Source: Planctomycetota bacterium
Lineage (GTDB): Bacteria; Planctomycetota; Planctomycetia; Gemmatales; Gemmataceae
NCBI GenBank assembly: GCA_016195405.1
Contig: JACPZP010000098.1
Coordinates: 16,597 to 80,596, forward strand
DNA: 64,000 nt
Direction of reading: 5' to 3'
The translations under genes and the position numbers were made by a program. The stretch's first letter is position 1, and the number at the start of each line of letters is the position of its first letter. Under the pieces are notes generated by a model. It was not told where the DNA came from and made no database searches. It was given only the letters and a program-made list of their open reading frames with translations. Shown here one piece after another: positions 61,601-64,000 of this stretch.

Positions 61601-61624
61601 GACTCAGCCCCGGCCACACCTTCC
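61601..61624. repeat. 24-bp inverted repeat, right copy
   Basis: This is the exact reverse complement of 60438-60461. It lies 28 bases after the toxin stop and ends 12 bases before the next gene, which starts at 61637. Confidence 0.9.
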
Positions 61625-61636
61625 AGCTAGGAAAGC

Positions 61637-63013
61637 ATGACACTACCATTTTGGGTTGTTGGGACACTCATGGTCTTGGGCCTGGTGCTTCTTGTTCGAA
61701 GCCGGAACCGCAAGCTTCGTCCGCGCTCGACGCCATTGCGCATGACGGAATCACCAGGTCTCCCCGCGACGGCGCCTGAAACCGCAACGGATGTCATCGG
61801 TTTGGCATCACCCGCTTCGATTCCCGTTGAAGAGGAAACTTGGCAGCCGAGCGAAAACCCGCGTCGCTTTTTCGATGAGTTGGCGGTGGGACGCCTCTAT
61901 GTCGATGTCCGCGGCAATGATCTCCTTTGGGAGGAGGACACGATTCTCGGCGGCGTCGCGGTGTCGGCGTTTTTCGACATGCCCGAAGACGTCGAACCCA
62001 CCGAGATCGCCCAAGTCTCATGCGACCAGCTGTACCGAATGTCCATGAACAGGCCGGATGGACCCATTTGGATTAATCCGACCGACGAGGAGCCGTTTTT
62101 CTGTGTGACCTTGGCCGGGCTTGGCGCGCTCGCTCGCGCCGAGAATCCGGTCAACTTTCTCGGCGCGTGGTTCTTCCTCGACCCCAATCGCGACGCTTCC
62201 GCCATGGTCCAGACCGTCTCGCTTCCCGAAGGGATCATTCGCAAGAATCGGCCCACTCGAGCAAAAGCCGCGGAAATCACGCGCCTGATTGAACAACCCG
62301 CCGAAGATCGCAGTGAGAGGTGGCAGGAGCATTTTCGGGAAGCGGTGCTGGATGCGCTTTTCGTCCCTGGGCCGGACGATCCGGCGGTGATTGAGGGCTT
62401 TCCTTACTTCATTCTGGAAACGGCCGCCGCGGACGAGGTGCCCTCGACTAGTCTGGTTGAATTCCTCGAACGCGCGACGGAGCGCGGCTGTGGCATTGCG
62501 ATTGAAGCACCTCGGGCGGACGCCGATGACGCTTCCACGGATGGCGATTCCACGGATGAGGCTGCCACGGATGACGTTTCCACCGATAATACTTCGGCGA
62601 CTGCTGACGTCAGCCGGTTTCTCTTCTCATTCGGCGAGTTGATGAGCCTGCGGCAGTTTCGCGCTTTCGAGGCGCCGCGGCCCTTGGCGTCGGCGCTGAT
62701 CGATCCACGGCCCGTGGGCGATTGTTTGGTCGGACAGCCGCCGCTCAACGTCCTGCCCGCATACGCTCTGGACGCTCTCGAAGACTACCTCGCGAAGCAG
62801 TCCGGTAAGGGCGAGGTCGCCGTCACCGCGATGGCCCAACCGAAGCAAGATGACTATCTTCACCTCGTGGTGTCGATGCAGCCAATCGACTTCGCGATGC
62901 CGGAATATTTCGATCGGGCGTATAAAGCCGTCGCCTGGTTTTTGCCGGAAAGCTACACGTATGTCTGCGAACAGATGCTGGAACCTTCGAGCGGCGCGGC
63001 GCAAGGCGCATGA
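61637..63013 (+). CDS. Membrane-anchored hypothetical protein with acidic repeat
   Basis: The 458-residue product has one N-terminal membrane helix (about residues 3-20, FWVVGTLMVLGLVLLV), a basic stop-transfer segment (RSRNRKLRPRS) and a large soluble part of mixed alpha/beta character. An acidic Ser/Thr/Asp-rich stretch (about residues 294-320) is coded by a 15-bp repeat. No family recognised. The upstream edge is just past the cassette inverted repeat. Confidence 0.6.
   Translation: MTLPFWVVGTLMVLGLVLLVRSRNRKLRPRSTPLRMTESPGLPATAPETATDVIGLASPASIPVEEETWQPSENPRRFFDELAVGRLYVDVRGNDLLWEEDTILGGVAVSAFFDMPEDVEPTEIAQVSCDQLYRMSMNRPDGPIWINPTDEEPFFCVTLAGLGALARAENPVNFLGAWFFLDPNRDASAMVQTVSLPEGIIRKNRPTRAKAAEITRLIEQPAEDRSERWQEHFREAVLDALFVPGPDDPAVIEGFPYFILETAAADEVPSTSLVEFLERATERGCGIAIEAPRADADDASTDGDSTDEAATDDVSTDNTSATADVSRFLFSFGELMSLRQFRAFEAPRPLASALIDPRPVGDCLVGQPPLNVLPAYALDALEDYLAKQSGKGEVAVTAMAQPKQDDYLHLVVSMQPIDFAMPEYFDRAYKAVAWFLPESYTYVCEQMLEPSSGAAQGA
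62525..62584. repeat. 15-bp tandem repeat coding an acidic linker
   Basis: Four units of the form GATGNNNNTNCCACG/C start at 62525, 62540, 62555 and 62570. They are only partly conserved, so this repeat is older than the LHQQT and TNGA repeats. They encode D-x-S/A-T units. Confidence 0.75.
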
Positions 63014-63367
63014 GTAGTCGTCGAGAAATGCGTTTAACGGGTTGCCGTTTGCGTTTAACGGAGTGCCAAATGCGTTTGACAGGGTGTGTGGGGGGGCGTC
63101 ACACTAAACGCATTTCGCTAACATCAAAGGACGAAATGGGTTAGGTGTGAAAAAAGCGTCTAACGACCTTTGCGCGGACATCAAACACATCGGAGCTTCC
63201 CGATGGTTCAAATCGACGATTGTGCCAATTAGTTCGCGCACGTGCAAACTCCGCTGGCAGCGCTGCCGCGCTCAACCCGGCAGGCTGCGGCCATTTCCCA
63301 CGATTGGAGTATGTAACCTCCGATTCCAGGATTCATCGAACCTCATAAGGCCCATCGAGGACTCGCT
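63014..63367. other. Intergenic stretch before transketolase with repeat block
   Basis: Three 21-bp units (63026-63046, 63047-63067, 63068-63088) share the core TGCGTTTRACRG. An inverted version (CTAAACGCATTT) lies at 63104-63115. The dispersed element at 42560-42594 has its second copy at 63083-63118. From about 63120 to 63367 nothing is recognised; the transketolase promoter presumably lies there. Confidence 0.6.
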
Positions 63368-64000
63368 ATGACCTCCGCACCTTCCGCCAAGGATTTGGAC
63401 AATTTGGCCATCAACACCATCCGTTGCCTAGCGATGGACGCAGTGCAGGCCGCCAACTCGGGGCATCCGGGGACGCCGATGGCCATGGCGCCCGTCGCCT
63501 ATTGCCTGTGGCAGCGCTTTCTGCGCTTCGATCCGGAGGACCCGATTTGGCCCAACCGCGATCGCTTCGTCCTGTCGATGGGGCACGCGTCGATGCTGCT
63601 CTATTCGATGCTGCACCTGACCGGCGTCAAAGCGGTCAACGCTAAGTACGAAACGCTTGGCCAGCCGACCGTGTCTCTCGACGACATTAAGCATTTCCGC
63701 CAACTCAATAGCCGCTGCCCGGGCCATCCGGAATATCGCTGGACGAGCGGCATCGAGACCACCACCGGACCGTTAGGCCAAGGCGTGGCCACCAGCGTCG
63801 GCATGGCGATGGCCCGGCAATGGATGGCCACCTACTTCAATCAGCCCGATTTCCCGATGTTCGACTTCCGAGTCTATGCCTTAGCCGGTGACGGCTGCAT
63901 GATGGAAGGCATCTCGGGCGAGGCGGCGAGCCTGGCGGGCCACCTAAAGGAACCCCTTCGCGCACGGCCACCTCAACTTGCTCTTGGGCATTCGCTTCGA
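63368..64000 (+). CDS. tkt: Transketolase, N-terminal part (runs off window)
   Basis: Transketolase moves two-carbon units between sugar phosphates. The visible 211 codons begin with the family's N-terminal thiamine-binding domain: [50 protein letters not shown], and [25 protein letters not shown]. After Lys at 63949 the sequence ([14 protein letters not shown]) departs from the family, which continues with a conserved LxxL-x-YDxN region. The frame stays open to the edge. The break may mark an assembly join, an insertion or a frameshift. Confidence 0.9.
   Translation, partial: MTSAPSAKDLDNLAINTIRCLAMDAVQAANSGHPGTPMAMAPVAYCLWQRFLRFDPEDPIWPNRDRFVLSMGHASMLLYSMLHLTGVKAVNAKYETLGQPTVSLDDIKHFRQLNSRCPGHPEYRWTSGIETTTGPLGQGVATSVGMAMARQWMATYFNQPDFPMFDFRVYALAGDGCMMEGISGEAASLAGHLKEPLRARPPQLALGHSLR

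Overview
The window reads as a planctomycete chromosome, most likely Gemmatales/Gemmataceae-like. This is inferred from family content, not from a marker gene. The signs are a DUF1559 pseudopilin-like protein, three Uma2-type PD-(D/E)XK proteins, a Ser/Thr kinase with the planctomycete-type N-terminus next to a TIGR02999-type ECF sigma factor, a large WD40 protein, paired TgpA-like transglutaminases and several lineage-typical hypothetical proteins. DNA is GC-rich and genes are mostly densely packed. No rRNA, tRNA, CRISPR array, transposase or prophage was recognised.

Layout. 1-3.5 kb: start of an ArnT-like glycosyltransferase, a CAP-domain protein, a cobalamin adenosyltransferase, and a dihydroorotase-like gene that has lost three metal ligands. 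3.6-8.2 kb (minus): a 2-oxoacid dehydrogenase operon (E1alpha, E1beta, E2) with a Uma2 gene inside it, and upstream a trpF that is frameshifted and internally deleted. 8.3-17.5 kb: a GbsR/MarR regulator, two tandem TgpA-like membrane transglutaminases, and an FtsX-like permease. 17.6-22.7 kb: a DMT-like membrane protein, a kinase/TPR protein and the ECF sigma factor. 23-32.9 kb: GH57 glucan branching enzyme, a winged-helix protein, trpS, pyrF, an ABC-2 permease, and a DHPS-like protein plus pabB pair that points to tetrahydromethanopterin-type pterin synthesis. 33-37.7 kb: a coiled-coil protein, a GT4 glycosyltransferase and uvrB. 37.7-42.3 kb: a tandem array of five small membrane-anchored paralogs, interleaved with broken copies of the uvrB 5' end, below a beta-propeller-like membrane protein. 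42.7-53.3 kb: ppk1, Uma2, DUF1559, YkgJ, trpE, a TAXI-type binding protein, a glutamate dehydrogenase-type enzyme, Uma2 and an STN-like secreted protein. 53.5-60.4 kb: a WD40 protein, then a fused NuoE-NuoF flavoprotein followed by an Fe-S protein that also carries two cyclic-nucleotide-binding domains. 60.4-61.6 kb: an Imm10-like gene and a MazEF/PemK-type pair bracketed by a perfect 24-bp inverted repeat. 61.6-64 kb: a hypothetical protein, a dispersed repeat, and the start of transketolase.

The best candidate for an undescribed system is the NuoEF plus cNMP-binding polyferredoxin pair (56404-60433). One polypeptide combines a NuoG-like [2Fe-2S]/[4Fe-4S] head, two cNMP-binding folds that keep the Glu and Arg of the phosphate cassette, and a DmsB-like tail for four [4Fe-4S] clusters. 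This suggests NADH-linked electron transfer gated by a cyclic nucleotide. The second is the 37.7-40.3 kb paralog array, whose spacers record how it grew. A third theme is intergenic hairpins that start TTTAGC, end GCTAAA and sit within about a dozen bases of stop codons.
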